Shown here piece by piece: positions 33,958 to 45,630 of a stretch of 64,000 nt of DNA; positions within the stretch are counted from its first letter, which is position 1, and every line of letters starts with the position of its first letter. The stretch covers positions 248,001 to 312,000 of the forward strand of contig NW_026516210.1 of the NCBI RefSeq assembly GCF_025602895.1, in the 5' to 3' direction. The position numbers and the translations under genes were made by a program. This DNA is from Polychytrium aggregatum (lineage: Eukaryota > Chytridiomycota > Chytridiomycetes > Polychytriales). The notes beneath the pieces are model-generated. The model made no database searches. It had not been told where the DNA came from and was given only the letters and a program-made list of their open reading frames with translations.

Positions 33958-34599
33958 TCACTCGGTCACCGCTGCTGCTGAGCGACGTTCGGGTTTGGAC
34001 TTTGGCTGATTCTTGCCCTCGATCTGACGAAAGTTGAATGCCACTGCGTAGAGCATCGAGATACCAATGGCCCCACATGTCGAGAGCATGAAGGCTGGAC
34101 CGAGGAATGCCGCCCCAAGCAGACTGAAGATGGCAACGACTACCACGGCCGCAACAACCACGCAAACAAACAGGAGCACTATGGCAATGGCGTAGACCGC
34201 AAGAGGAACAGCCAGCAGGGCCAGCAGCGTCGACATGAAGAACTGCGGGAGCTGCGGGTTAGTAGTGGTTGGTGGCCCGAGTCCGCTGTCCGCAGCGCCG
34301 CCCTTCTGCTCGGCATCTACCTTCAGAACCGGATAGCGCGATGCCAGGACCTGGCCCGTTTCGACAAAGGCCAAGGCATATGTCTCGGAGGTCTCGGCGA
34401 GCGAGGTCAGACGAGCGGGCATGATGCGTTTGGCCACACCCCACGAAGCCGAGGCGATCACGCCGAGCTGCTTGAAGACGGCTTCCATCGTCTGCTCTGT
34501 CTGGAAGGCGGCCAGAGGACCAGGACGGGGCGAGATGAAGTGCGAGTGCCCCTGGCCAAGCCGCTCCCGCCCAGGAGGGCTTTGGTCCCGCATGAGCAT
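33958..34599 (-). CDS. Small hydrophobic membrane protein, possibly LDAF1/promethin-like
   Basis: A single exon of 213 codons; an internal ATG at 34488 (MEAVFKQLGVIA) would give 177 residues and may be the real start. The first half is soluble and helical (TSLAETSETYALAFVETGQ). Residues about 125-190 (long form) are a nearly unbroken hydrophobic stretch (LLALLAVPLAVYAIAIVLLF, VCVVVAAVVVVAIFSLLGAA, GPAFMLSTCGAIGISMLYAV) able to form two hairpins. The tail is basic (PKSKPERRS). A short protein with paired hydrophobic hairpins recalls lipid-droplet assembly factor 1/promethin and yeast Ldo proteins, which work with seipin at ER-droplet contacts, but there is no decisive motif. It is divergent from the DinB-like gene, with at most 211 bases between start codons. 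Confidence 0.6.
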   Translation of the reverse strand: MLMRDQSPPGRERLGQGHSHFISPRPGPLAAFQTEQTMEAVFKQLGVIASASWGVAKRIMPARLTSLAETSETYALAFVETGQVLASRYPVLKVDAEQKGGAADSGLGPPTTTNPQLPQFFMSTLLALLAVPLAVYAIAIVLLFVCVVVAAVVVVAIFSLLGAAFLGPAFMLSTCGAIGISMLYAVAFNFRQIEGKNQPKSKPERRSAAAVTE

Positions 34600-34699
34600 G
34601 GCCTGCCCAGCGGATCATCCCAGCGATTGTGATCTCATGTCGCCGTTGTTGCGGCGGTCGTGTCTGCGACCGTCCTCGCCCCGATCTCGACTGCATCGT

Positions 34700-35602
34700 A
34701 TGTCCAGCGCAGACGAGACCGCTCTCCGACACTGCTTGGTCCACGACTCGGCCATAGGACTGCTGGCTCAGTTCGAGACCCTGTTGCAGGCGATCCGGTT
34801 GTCTGCGAGCGATGCGCTTGTCGCCAAATCCAGCATCATCCCGCATTCGACCATCGGCAAGCATCTCCGGCATGTCCTCGATCATTTTACCCTGATATAC
34901 AAGCATATGCCCACACCGGTCGGAAAGGACGTCCCTGCTGGCCGGTGGACCATCGACTACGATAGCCGGCAGCGGGAGGTTCGATCGATTGCGCTCTGGC
35001 GGTGATTGTCCGGCTCACAGCTCCTCCAGAGATCGAGCCTGGCTTGCAGTCGTCCTTCAGCCCATCTGCAATCCTGACTGTGTGTTTCGCTTCCCGTGCC
35101 GCCAGATCCTGACCGAGCAGAACATCGAAGCTGCCGACTCGGCGATTCGCTCTGTCAAGACGCTCATCAGATCGTGCCAGATGCAGATCGCATTGACGAC
35201 CCCTGTCGTTGTTCGAGCCCAAACCGGACCAGACAAACCGAGATCCGAGCTCTTATCGACGTATGGCCGAGAGCTCTGGTTCGTACGTATCCGCTCTTCA
35301 TTCCGTCGGTTTGCGCAATCGCCGCTCTGTCGCTTCCCGTGCGCCATATTCTGGTTCTCTCCGACGGCGCCCAGCTGAACTGCCGGTTGTCCTGTGCGAT
35401 TAGAGAGTTCATACAGCAGCGAGGTGATCTTGTCCGTGGCTGCTCAACCGATCGATTTCTCCCATGTGGCCAGGCGACAAACCATGCAATCCACCACGCA
35501 GCCCTCGTCCGAGTGCTCTGTTTCGAGCAGCACATTCCGCTGCCGCCTACTTTCGGGGTTGCTCCGAGCACCCTCGACTACCTGGCAAAGCACACAGAAT
35601 AA
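34700..35602 (+). CDS. DinB-superfamily four-helix protein
   Basis: Exons 34700-34978, 35106-35282 and 35474-35602 encode 194 residues. The pattern fits the DinB/YfiT-like putative metal-binding four-helix bundle. A His-rich first helix (STIGKHLRHVLDHF) supplies the first ligand. It is followed by the typical WTIDYDSRQRE turn, then helix EQNIEAADSAIRSVKTLI, the STYGRELWF strand-turn, and a second His motif across intron 2 (FATNHAIHHAALVRVL). The C-terminus FGVAPSTLDYLAKH is also family-like. Such proteins are common in bacteria and patchy in eukaryotes; their activity is generally unknown. Intron 1 appears to use an odd donor (GTTCGA), required for the REILTEQ junction. Expression and activity cannot be inferred. 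The family call is fairly secure, the function is not. Confidence 0.78.
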
Positions 35603-35909
35603 AAACCAGACGAAGCACCCGGGCGCTCTTGTCCGGGGCGGTCACTGCCTGTGGTTGTCTGTCATGGCTGAGCCTTGGTTGATGGGGGGGGGTGGGTGAT
35701 GCCCTGGAGTGTCGAGCCAGGCCCTCGCGCGAATCTGTCCCTGGCCGTTTCTTGCCTCATCCAGCCGCACATCGCAGATTCTTCTCCTGCAGCGCCGTCC
35801 AGCCTGCTCGCCCCCATCATCAGCGGCGCTATTCGGCCTTGCGGCTCTTCTTCCAGTTACCTGTAGCACCGGGCACATTCGACAGCTCACCGCTAGCTCC
35901 GTCGTCAGC
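35603..35909. other. Spacer upstream of SIN1
   Basis: About 307 bases lie between the DinB-like stop and the SIN1 start. I see nothing beyond a G run near 35686 and pyrimidine-rich sequence suited to a promoter or leader. Confidence 0.35.
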
Positions 35910-38900
35910 ATGGCCCTCATCACAGACCCCGATTATATCGTGAGTATGGCCGACAACCGGAGACCGGCCGCCGAGGCCCACTATCTATCTCCGGGAATAG
36001 AGCTGCGTCTCCGAGAAAATGAGAGTTGTCTATCCGTGAGGTGTTTCTCGCCAGCGCCCAGTCATCTCTTGACGCATCGTCTTCAAGATTCGCTCGCCAA
36101 TGCCGCTACGTCGCCTCAGACTGATTGCCCGTCTCTTGGGCTCGTCGCAGATATACTCGATGCGCATCTCACTGCTGCTGGAAAATGATCCCATCTCGGC
36201 TCGCATCGTCAATACCACAGCTACAACAAACCCCTATGTGCTTGCTGAATTCCCCGAGGCTTCGTCCGACGAGTTTCTCGAGCCGATCGATCGACGTAGA
36301 CTCAGCGTCAACGAACGCAAGGTCATTGCCAAGAGCATCGGAAAGTTCACCCAGGACCCGCTCGACTTTGCTCTGGACCCGTCCGACGTCGAAAAGGCAC
36401 GCAGAGCGGAGCTCGAGAAGCGCATGCAGCAGCAGCGCGAGCTCCAGAGCCATCAGCGGATCCTGCAGGAGCAGCGATACCAACTCTATCTGAGCGAAAA
36501 GGAAAAGCGAGATACGGAGCAGGACAAGCTGCGCGAGCAGCAACACTGGAGCCCCTTCCACGAAGACAGCAGCGACGATGGCGACGACGACGACGAAGCC
36601 AGGCAGGAGGATCGGGCCCAGGACGACGTCAAGAACAAAATCATCGGTCGGATATCGGTGACCCAGCCCAAGCCGGTGTCGAAGCCCACAGGCGAGGGCG
36701 ACTTGGAGCCGGTTGCTGGCTCAGACCAGCCGCTCAAGTCTCGCAAAACCATCCGCCCAAACTACTTCCGAGTGCCCTCTGCACAGCCGTCGACACCAGG
36801 CGAGTCTGCCGGCTCTAGTCCGCGGCAACTTGGAAACGCTCAGAACATTGCGAGCATCACAAACACTCAGGCACCGTCAAGGGCTCCGGAGCACGGAGTA
36901 CGGTCGGAGCACCCTGATAGCCAGGCGCCCGAGGAGGCCCAGAGCCTCGTCCCCGATGCTCCAGCATCTGCGCTGCCCTCCGAGGCTCTCGAGTCAAACG
37001 CTGCAAAGGCGAATGTGTAAGCTCCATACTGCTTTGCTTCTAGCAACGAACTGCCGATTCATCAGGCTGTGCTGTATTCTCGTTCTCGGAACTCATCATT
37101 TTGATATCCGTTGCCAGTGCTCACGACAGCGACTCTGACGATGACGAAGGCGAGCGTCGCGATATTGAGGAGGAAGTGGAGGCCATTCGGAGCTTCAATG
37201 TCCACAAGGGCCCGACTGAAACCCAGGGGTCGAGTGAGAGGGCTCGCCAACCTGCAGAGCCTCCGCGGGTCTCCGTGGCAAAGAAACCAGTGTCGTCTGG
37301 CCAGGACGCTTCCAAGGCAACCGAAAGCACTGCTGCCGTGGCCAAGGAGTTCTCACCAAGCGCCTTCCGGAAGATGCCGCTACAGCCCGCGTACACAGCA
37401 AAGCCCACTGCTCACAAGACAATATCGCAGCTGAGTGCGCTGCTCAGCTTTAATGCCGACTCGGACAATCCTTTCAGCGAGTTCTATGGACTGGTGGGTA
37501 CCCAGAGATATCAAATCGGATCGAAGCCTCTGAATCGATGCCGCATTTTGTGGCATTTTGTGGCATTGTTGGGTGTCGTATGGGGCTATCGTCGAACAGC
37601 GCGGGAGCGGCCGCTGAGGCCTTCTCGGTACTGTTGGCGCGGAATCTCGTCTTCTCGACATTGTCGGCGCCATCTCCCACTTCGTTCAGCCGCAGCGTCA
37701 CATATGCTTGCTACACTTCTAATTCCATAATCCCGCCGTTCAACAGCGCGCCAATGGCGAAAGGAACTCGCTCAAACTCGAGATCCTAATCCCATCCAGC
37801 CCCTTGCACTCGCTGCCTGATGAGGTGCTGATTCAGATCAAGCCTGACTCTACTACCGAGCAAGCTCTGGGATACACGCTCTATGTCCTCCACGAGGAGC
37901 ACAGCGATCAGTTCGAAAACTACGGGCTCGACAGCATTGTCGCGTGGTATCTCCGGATCGATGACGACTTTCCAGGTCAGTACCCATGACTGGAACTATA
38001 TCGCATCAGCAGAACCGCATTCGCTGCAACCTCTGCCTCGCAATATCAGCCAAGCTCAGATGCAACGACGGAGTCGTGGAGGAGCATCGGGTGGCTACAG
38101 CACTAACACCAAAACCCGGCTCTGCTCTCCGATAGTGGCTCTTGATCTGACCCGCAAGATTGCCTCCTTTGGGTCGATGCAGTTTGAGCTGTGCGTCTCA
38201 GACAAGCGGCCTGGTGAGTACCTCCACCGATTCGGAATAGCTAGAAGCCCAAATGTATGCCGCCCGGCAGCACCAGAACTAACTCTGGCGCAATCTCGAC
38301 TTTTCCCCATCCCTAAAGCACCCAAAAAGCAGGAAGTCGCAACAACGGGAACAACGACCGCGCCCTCGACCAAGAAGACGTTCCTCAAAGTCAACCTGTA
38401 CTCCACGCTGACCGTCAAGCAGACAACGACGATCCCTTTCGCATCCAACATGCTCATCAAGGATGTGTTCGACTACATTTGCCGCAAATGGAAGTACGAC
38501 CCCAAGGAGTATGTACTGAAGCTGGTCGACAACAAAACGCTGCTGCCGATGGATATTACCCTCGAGGAGGCGCAAATTACCGAGTTTGGTGTCCACAAGC
38601 GTTACGGAGGAGGTATAGCTGTCCCCAAAGTTGCGCACTTGGGTGGAGAGCGGCGCACCCGATGGCTGCGTGAGACCGCACGCTTTTACTATTTTTGCAG
38701 AGTTTATGAAGAGGCCTGCCCGAAATGTATCCACCGGGCTCTGCGCTCGAGCTTGCCCGGGTTCCTGTGGCTTTGGTTTTACTCACCCGCATCCCTTATG
38801 CTCCGACACAGCCGGCGATATCTTTGGCGCCTCCCAAGAACAGGCTAACGACGCCGACACCGTCGACGCTTTCGACTTGCGCGGCGACGAGTTTAAGGTG

Positions 38901-39576
38901 AGGGGCAGCTTCGCTCGTCGGCAGAGTATTACCGTTTGCTGTCGGTGTGCTTGTTGTCGATATGGACGATGCAGCCCACAAGAGCCGATATCTAAATCCT
39001 CTCCATCTGACCTCACCTGGCAGCGATATTCGGTCTACTACAAAAACTTTGTCGGGGCGCGCTACGAGCGAGACTTTACTATCGATGGCGACCATATTTA
39101 TATCCTATCGGCGGAGAACCGGAGCATTCTCAACCGAACAAAGACGGTAAGGCGGGAGCAGTACCGCAGCTGGGTGTTGCTTTGCAGTCGCCCGACAGAT
39201 CGACTCCGATGGTCGCATATGGTTCCGTGGCATCCTGCTTCAGGTCAGTGGCTCATTCGACTGTCTTCCTCTCTTCCGTACAGCTCTCCTACTCGGTTGC
39301 CGACGTAATCTCGTGCAAACAAGTCTCGGTCAACAGCCCTGTGTTCAAATTTGTGGCAAGCCGAGGTCCCAGCGGCGATCCAAAGGGCCATGAGTTCGAG
39401 GCCATGTCGCCGAAGGAAGCTCGTATGTATTCCGTGCGTGTTGGGAAAGCATCCATCTGCGATGCAAAGCTCTCTCCTCTCTGGTTCGAACTGACTTTAT
39501 CGACTGACCACGTACCATTGCTGCTGCTGCAGATGACATATGTGAGAGAATCACGCTTCTCAAGAACCGCAAGTGA
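35910..39576 (+). CDS. AVO1: SIN1/AVO1, TORC2 subunit
   Basis: SIN1/AVO1 recruits AGC-kinase substrates to TOR complex 2 and anchors the complex at the plasma membrane. Ten exons can be placed: 35910-35939, 36088-37016, 37118-37493, 37747-37975, 38136-38213, about 38319-38612, then four more ending with 39533-39576. They encode roughly 775 residues. Exon 1 gives the conserved start MALITDPDYI. A charged coiled region follows (EKRMQQQRELQSHQRILQEQ). The CRIM domain starts near TISQLSALLSFNADSDNPFS and includes LKLEILIPSS and EHSDQFENYGLDSIVAWYLR. The Ras-binding-like domain has VNLYSTLTVKQTTTIPFASN and VFDYICRKWKYDPKEY. A C-terminal PH domain spans three exons (RYSVYYKNFVGARYERDF ... GDHIYILSAENRSILN ... 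HDICERITLLKNRK). All three domains are in canonical order. Confidence 0.93.
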
Positions 39577-40052
39577 TGCCCGCTTCACCCTACCTCGCCC
39601 AAATCGTTCTCCGGCAGCCGATCGTTGGTGTTTTCCGACTGCCCTGGCCGCCCTTGCGTCGTGGCAAGGCAGGCTTTGGTCGCTGTCTTCCGTGAGCGGC
39701 AGAGCATCTGTCTGTTCACAGAGCTGTATCAAATGCAATACAAAATCTCTCGCTTACAACCAAATGCATCGATTCCATACACCCTGCCGGACACGCCCGG
39801 CTCGTATCGTCTCACCAGCGGCCTCGGTCCGCCCTGGCTTCCGTCCCGGTTGCGTCCACGTGACCAATGACGTCGCACTGCCCTGGGCCTTCTCTGGGGC
39901 TGGCCGAGTTTTCATCTTGAGCGCCATCTTTGCCTCCGACAGAGCTGTCTAACTCATCCCAGCCCACCTCAGCCCCGCCTGGCCCGCTTCCTTAGCCCAG
40001 ACGCCTCCGTTCCGCTACGACACACCCATCCCCGCGCTGCAGTATCGTCGCC
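39577..40052. other. Spacer upstream of RNase kappa-like gene
   Basis: About 476 bases without a supported exon or repeat. The last 90 bases are pyrimidine-rich (CAGCCCACCTCAGCCCC-type), as expected for a promoter or leader. Confidence 0.35.
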
Positions 40053-40785
40053 ATGGGTCTCATCTTCTGCTCCCAGGCCAACTCGGTGATGTGCACCATC
40101 ATCAGCGCGTTCGGCGGTGTCTTTCTGGTAGGGCATGCGGCCGATATCAGCGGAGAGCCTGTGGCATCGGCGCCGCAAATACATGGGATATCAAGGAAGC
40201 GCCATGCGTTGTTCGAGGCAGCAGCTCCGACGAATAGCATTCCCGTTACTTGATTGCCCCCGCATATGCCGCCCTCTGGTGTCTGCTTCTGTTCTCCGAT
40301 GAACAGGTGGATCGACAAGCGGGCGGTTGGTGCCAGGATCAATCGGGATATTCTCTAACGTGCCCCAATCGATCCTGAACAAATCAATCTCGCGCTCTAA
40401 GGTTATCCTGGGCTTCTTGTACCAAGCCGAAGTCGACGAGCTGGTGGAAGGAAAGCCCGACAAGGTTCCGTCGGATCCCCAGGCCGTTGGGCATGCTTGC
40501 TTCATGGCGGCCGCGCTGTATCTGATTCTCTTCCTGATCAGCCTGTGCCAGGTATGTATCGGGGGGGGGGCAATGGCGTGGCTGTGAGGGGCGACTAGCG
40601 TCTCGAGGAAATTATCTGGGACATTGGGCATGTGGTGCTGTCGATACAATCGACTAACGCTGCTGTTGGCCATCGCTCGCCTCGTCCTCTGCTTCCTCCA
40701 AACTCGAATCCGACAATCTGCACCGGCGCAGGCCCATCTGAACTCACGAGCGGCTCTTGCGACTCGGGGATTTTCTGGCATCTAG
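40053..40785 (+). CDS. RNASEK: Ribonuclease kappa / V-ATPase subunit f-like membrane protein
   Basis: A small two-span membrane protein. Animal RNASEK is both reported as an endoribonuclease and found as subunit f in the V-ATPase Vo sector. Exon 1 starts MGLIFCSQANSVMCTIISAF (first span). The next exon, beginning at 40337, gives SIGIFSNVPQSILN, a lumenal stretch, then CFMAAALYLILFLISLCQ (second span), ending at 40551. Spacing and residues match RNASEK (FFNVHSAVL and CFIAAGLYLLL in animals). A likely last exon at 40732-40785 gives AHLNSRAALATRGFSGI. One junction is unsettled. The best-placed GT after exon 1 (40128) leaves phase 0, but exon 2 needs phase 1. A GT at 40117 restores frame at the cost of four residues. 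Confidence 0.75.
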
Positions 40786-41549
40786 AGGCAGCCGAGCTTG
40801 GTCCTTGCTCCTCGCCCCTCGCCCCTCGTCTTTTGCCCAGCGACCCTGGCTCATAGCCCGCATCACCTTGCACCAAACCCGCATGCTCGCCTTCCTCCCT
40901 TTACGCCATATCCACAAAACTGTCTTTCATCAATACACCACCATATTTGCGGTTCTAGCACAATCCTTGCAACTGGCACTGTGGCTGGTGCTGTTTAGTT
41001 TGCTGTTTCTAGTGCTCTCCAGAAATGATGCAGTGGCATCGTGACATGTCCCAGCGCACTTGCCCACGACACATCTGCCTGAGAACAGAATGATTCGAGC
41101 GGGCAGAGTGGTTACAGACCGGCGCTCTGTTTTGCCTCAGGCGGCGATGTGACAGATCCTCGATCATGCACATATGTCAACGGCAGTGGAGTAGCAGATT
41201 GGATCTGCATGGTTCGCTGATCAAGAACATTCATTGTCCCTCCTCCTCCATATATACGCCTTCTCCGGCGATGGGTAGTCGCAGAGAGCCATTCGAGTCG
41301 ACTGCAATATTGCCAATAGAGCAGAACAGCGGTGCTGGCCAGAGAAGTAGCCCAAGACGCAGAGATGAACACATCGATAATCTGGGAACATGTAAGCTTG
41401 CGCCCAGAGCTTACACACTCTCAGGGCTTTTGGGGGAATACAGAGCCCTTCAGAACCTCCCTGCGCCGCTGGTGTGAATTTTTTGCTGCCGTGGAGACAG
41501 CAAGCAGACCTAGCTCCAGTGGGTAACCGATTTTAACCTGACGACCGCA
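40786..41549. other. Intergenic, no supported gene
   Basis: About 760 bases, partly pyrimidine-rich (40800-40930). It may hold the 3' end of the RNASEK-like transcript and an unrecognised 5' exon of the next gene; I could not support either. Confidence 0.35.
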
Positions 41550-42992
41550 ATGCCGCCAAACATTCACGCCAAGTGGGAGGAAAGGAGAGGCAAGTTTGAC
41601 GACATGGCCGAGGAAAATCAAGTGCTGAAAGGTAGGTGGGCTCTCGCTGGATAGCCGGACGCTTCTTGATGGAGGAGCAGCCAACAGCCTGCAGAGCGGG
41701 CATGGGGCGGCATCTGACTTCCAATTGCAACCCAGAGCAACTCCGGATGCTGATGCAGCGCGTCGTCTCGATGGAGGAAGATTTTGCAAGAAAGCAGAGC
41801 CAGGTAGGAGAGGAAGGTCGGAGCAAAGACGACCGAGAAACGAGAGGACGAGGATGGACTCTTCATCTCAACAAGGTGTGCCGGGGTCGCTGGTGCTCAG
41901 GGGCTTGCCGATAACCCTGCCATCCAATCGATGCAGTTGATCACTCTCCACAACCAAGAGATCGAGGACATCCAGGCCTCGTACAGTCGTAAGATAGCCT
42001 TTCTTGAGAAGAATGTGAGTTAAGATGGCGAGCACTCGTCAGCGACTACCGAAGTGCAGATCCCCCATACTTCATATCGCTCTTTCCTGACACACAACTG
42101 CGACCCACCTGATCCGCTCCGGAGTACCAACCCTACGAGTCGAGACTGGATGAGCGAGCTGCACATTGGCGGCCACTCGCCCGATGCGACAAATGCACCA
42201 CGCTGGCAGTACTGACATGGGATCGCTGCTCCAGAATCAGGAGCTCGAGCGAGAGGTCGATGCAAACCGTCGCAAGATCGAATATCTCTCCTCCGAGCTG
42301 GTGGATGTGTCTGACACAGCTGCTTACGTGACGGCAATGAACGACTCGATCGAGCATTCCCACGAGAGCCGCGAAGAAGAGATGAAGGAGACGGTGAGGC
42401 GATGTATCTGAAGGGAGCTGGTTGGAAGCTTCGGACCGACACTGACTGCTGCACTGGACTCTGGCAGATCAGCGACCTCGAGGAAATCGTGGCAGATCTC
42501 CGCGACCAGGTCTATGAGTTGAATAGCGAAATCCGTAGTCTGCAGGTCGAAAAGGACTCGGTCATTCAGCGATACGAGGATCTGCAGGTGGGTTCCAAGC
42601 ACCACTATGGCCATTATCACTGTCGACAGCGTACTAGAGGGCGAATGCTGCCGAAACGATGGTAAGCTGGGCTCAAGCCAATGCTGATTCCCAGCCTTGC
42701 CGAGCAGGCAAAGTACTACATCGCAGCCGCCAGAACGAGAGACTTTCGTCTCAATCAGGTGGTGGAAAAGTTCAGGACGGCGCCAGCAACTAGTCCCAGT
42801 GGCCTTGACCCTGAGCCAACCAAGAGCCAGTTGGCTGTCGGCCGGCCCAGCCAGGTCACTCTCTCGCCCGAAGCACGAAGCGAGTCGAACGAATCACTCT
42901 CCGAAGTCGTCTTTGGCACACTCACTTGCCGATCGCCGTCTTGCGACGAATACGCCTCCAGCGAGAAGAGCCTGTCGAGCATAGGCATATGA
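41550..42992 (+). CDS. Coiled-coil protein
   Basis: I do not recognise the family. Short exons with matching phases encode mainly heptad-type helices: MPPNIHAKWEERRGKFDDMA, EQLRMLMQRVVSMEEDFARK, ITLHNQEIEDIQASYSRKIA, QELEREVDANRRKIEYLSSE, ISDLEEIVADLRDQVYELNS and IRSLQVEKDSVIQRYEDLQ. The last exon (about 42690-42992) is different. It has a short helix (AEQAKYYIAAARTRDFRLNQ) followed by a Ser/Thr/Pro-rich disordered tail that ends SSEKSLSSIGI. The start at 41550 is the first good ATG in frame, but an upstream exon is possible. A cytoskeletal or centriolar scaffold is a reasonable guess given the composition and the flagellated organism; there is no direct evidence for it. Confidence 0.62.
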
Positions 42993-43723
42993 ACTGCGAA
43001 CAGGACCACAGATGTGTGACGAAGGCCGGTGGCCTGATCGAGACCAGAAGTGCGTCTGCAAGAATGCATGGGGCATGTTCTGCAAAACTGTGTGGATCGT
43101 GAGATGTGTTTGCTTGCTTGGCGAGTCCGCAAAACGAACAGCGCCATGCTTCTGAGGGCGACGGCGACTTGCTCCGGACCGACTTCATAGAGCGGAAACC
43201 TGGGGAAATGATTTGACCCGCTTGGCCGTTCTTGTCTGTGTCCGAATGAGCCTATGTGCCCCATCATCATTCAACACGCTGTACACTCTCTCCCATCAAG
43301 ATGCGGGCATGTCTACCGCTGTGCAGACTGCACCTTGGTGCCCTCAAGGACACTGATCCAAAGACAAGCACAAAAGCTGCATTGGCTGCCAATCACGCCG
43401 TCAATGCGAACACATTGCCGCTCGCCAGCGAGGGCAAGTGGATCTGTTGCCAAACAGATCAACAATCGCTTCGTGTCCGCAGCCAATCCATCGCAGACGA
43501 GATTTTCCAAATGTTGACTCGCAATCGGTTCGTGGCTGTTGGCATCGTTGCCTATCGAGGCCCACACCGCCGCAGTTTCCACCAAGGAGGCTGCCGCTCG
43601 GACTGCATCGAGACTCTTCCAGCATCGCTTTTTACCGGCAGCACTTGCATCCATAGCAACCTCGTTTCCGTAGACTTGAGCCCATCGACTGACCCTGACC
43701 TCTAGCCATCCAACACTGCGCAA
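42993..43723. other. Intergenic, no supported gene
   Basis: About 730 bases without a recognisable feature. The 233-residue minus-strand frame crossing 43313-44014 overlaps two real exons of the phosphatase gene and has no family features. Confidence 0.35.
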
Positions 43724-45504
43724 ATGGGTCTCGGCAAGAATGTCTGCCTTGTGCTGACTCTGGTCAGACAGTAAGCGCTCGTTGTCCTGCCACGCACTCG
43801 CCCACTCGCCCACTCGCCCGGTCGGTCTTGGATCCCGAGGACCATTTTCAGTCCAGCTTATCCATTTTGCCCCCCCCCCGGCGTGTGTCCGCAGCGCCGA
43901 AACCGATCTGGATACCAAGATCCCGCGGGTATTGCAAGGACAGTCAGGTAAAGACATGGCAATGTCGGCGGGGCTGCGGATGAAAACCCTGAGCAAATGT
44001 AACAGTAGCGGCACATCAGCAACCTGGTCACGCCAGCTCTTGCACTTGCTGGATGTCTGAGTTGCCTAGTCCAGTTTGATTCCTCTGTGGTTTCTCTGGC
44101 TAACCTGACCGAGACGCCTGGTGACTTTCCACCAAGACACTACACTCAGCGGCGTGGGAATCAAACAGGCCGAGAGTCTCGGATGGAGACTGAGAAAGTA
44201 CCATTTCAACCACATATACACCAGCGACTTACAACGAGCTATTCAGGTCCGAGAGCAGAATGGATTCATGTGCAACGGCGTTACCAAGGGGATGAAGCAG
44301 AGTCGGAATTTGCGGGTGTCTGGAGAGCTGGCGACAGCAATCTCACGGCCGACTTGGTCTCGATACTAACCAGTGTCCTTGATGTGGGCCGCCGGTGTTG
44401 CCGCTCTGCGATGAACAGACAACGGATGAGATTCGGAAGCATCACCCATCCACCCCCGTGACAGTCGAGCAGCGTCTGAGAGAAAAGGTGAGGTCGGGTG
44501 CCGGGTTGAGGCCCAATGTGATTGTCCCTCCAGGACAGGCCCAATGTCTTGATATTGCGTTAGTGTCTTGATGATTTGGAGCCTTGATAATGCTCTGGCT
44601 CGGATGTTCGCGGTGAAATTGGCTTGGTCGGTCATTGAGCTTGCTTTCAGCTGTGTCGTATATCGAGCCAGCTGAACCAAGGCACTAACAGCTGGATCTC
44701 TGGTCTCTGGCCTCTGGCCTCTGGTCCTTGACACGTCGGGTCGCTCGTATATGGCCGAGGCCGCTCCAGAACCTCGGCGATCTGACGGGCATGTCATGGT
44801 CAGACGCAAAGCAGATCCTGAAAATCGAGGACGTACATCTGGACGACCATATAGGCGGCCATGGCGGCGAGACCAAGACTGAGTTCTACGAGCGAGTCAC
44901 CAACTTCTACAGCGACATTATCAATCAGCATCTCATCCAACCGCACGCAGAAATGTTAGAGTCGATCCAGACCCTACCCGAGGAGACGTCCAAGCTCAAG
45001 GAAGCACCCTTCTCGGACGCAGCCAGCATGGCGTCGATGGGGTCTCTTTGCTCGGTTCGAAGCGGGATGCCGAAACTCAAACAGGTCCACGTCCTGGTGG
45101 TGACCCACGGCGGGTGGATTCAGGCATTCTCGCAGCATCTTCTGCAGGAGCTCAACTTCAACTTTATCCCTAGCGATATCCATCTTGGATTCCCGAAAAA
45201 CACGGGCGTCTACCGATTCACCATCGCAAAGGCGACCAAACCCGACGGCGACTACGAGTGGGAAGGCAGTGTGAAGCTCATGAACTGCGTCTCGCACATG
45301 GCCGGAATATCCAAAAAGGTCATGAAGGAGTCTTCGAGCCATCTCTCGCTCCAGAGCATCACCGAAAGCCCCCGGCCCATCCGCAAGGTTTACAGCAAGA
45401 ATGCAGAGCCAGAGACCGAGTCCAAAGTCGGGCAAACAGCCGAGCCCCCAAGGCCGGCTTCAAACGCTATAGCTGGCGGAACCCAACGCTCGCTGGGATG
45501 GTAA
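43724..45504 (+). CDS. TIGAR-like histidine phosphatase (phosphoglycerate mutase superfamily)
   Basis: Five exons (43724-43770, 43895-43947, 44137-44246, 44419-44487, 44770-45504) encode 337 residues. The catalytic phospho-His motif is split by intron 1 and reads LTLVRHAETD, with Ala in place of the commoner Gly. Then follow VLQGQSDTTLSGVGIKQAES, the YTSDLQRAIQTTDEI block (second substrate-binding Arg), QRLREKNLGDLTGM, a GGETKTEFYERV segment with the acidic catalytic Glu, and VLVVTHGGWIQAF with the second His. This pattern matches TIGAR/fructose-2,6-bisphosphatase-type enzymes rather than glycolytic mutases. Between the Glu and the second His there is a Ser-rich insert (KEAPFSDAASMASMGSLCSV). 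The last about 70 residues are a hydrophilic tail. Substrate is inferred only. Confidence 0.85.
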
Positions 45505-45630
45505 GGAGCCGACCGACAAACGACCTGTACCGACTGTTCAAACCCGCAAATATATCAATGTGACTATATATTGCGTAACGCATGTGACGGTCGCATTTCG
45601 AGCGCTGAGCTCAGAGAACGAGTCCCGGTA

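Noticed and set aside
43313-44014. 233-residue minus-strand frame
   Set aside because: Antisense to two confirmed exons of the TIGAR-like gene; no motifs.
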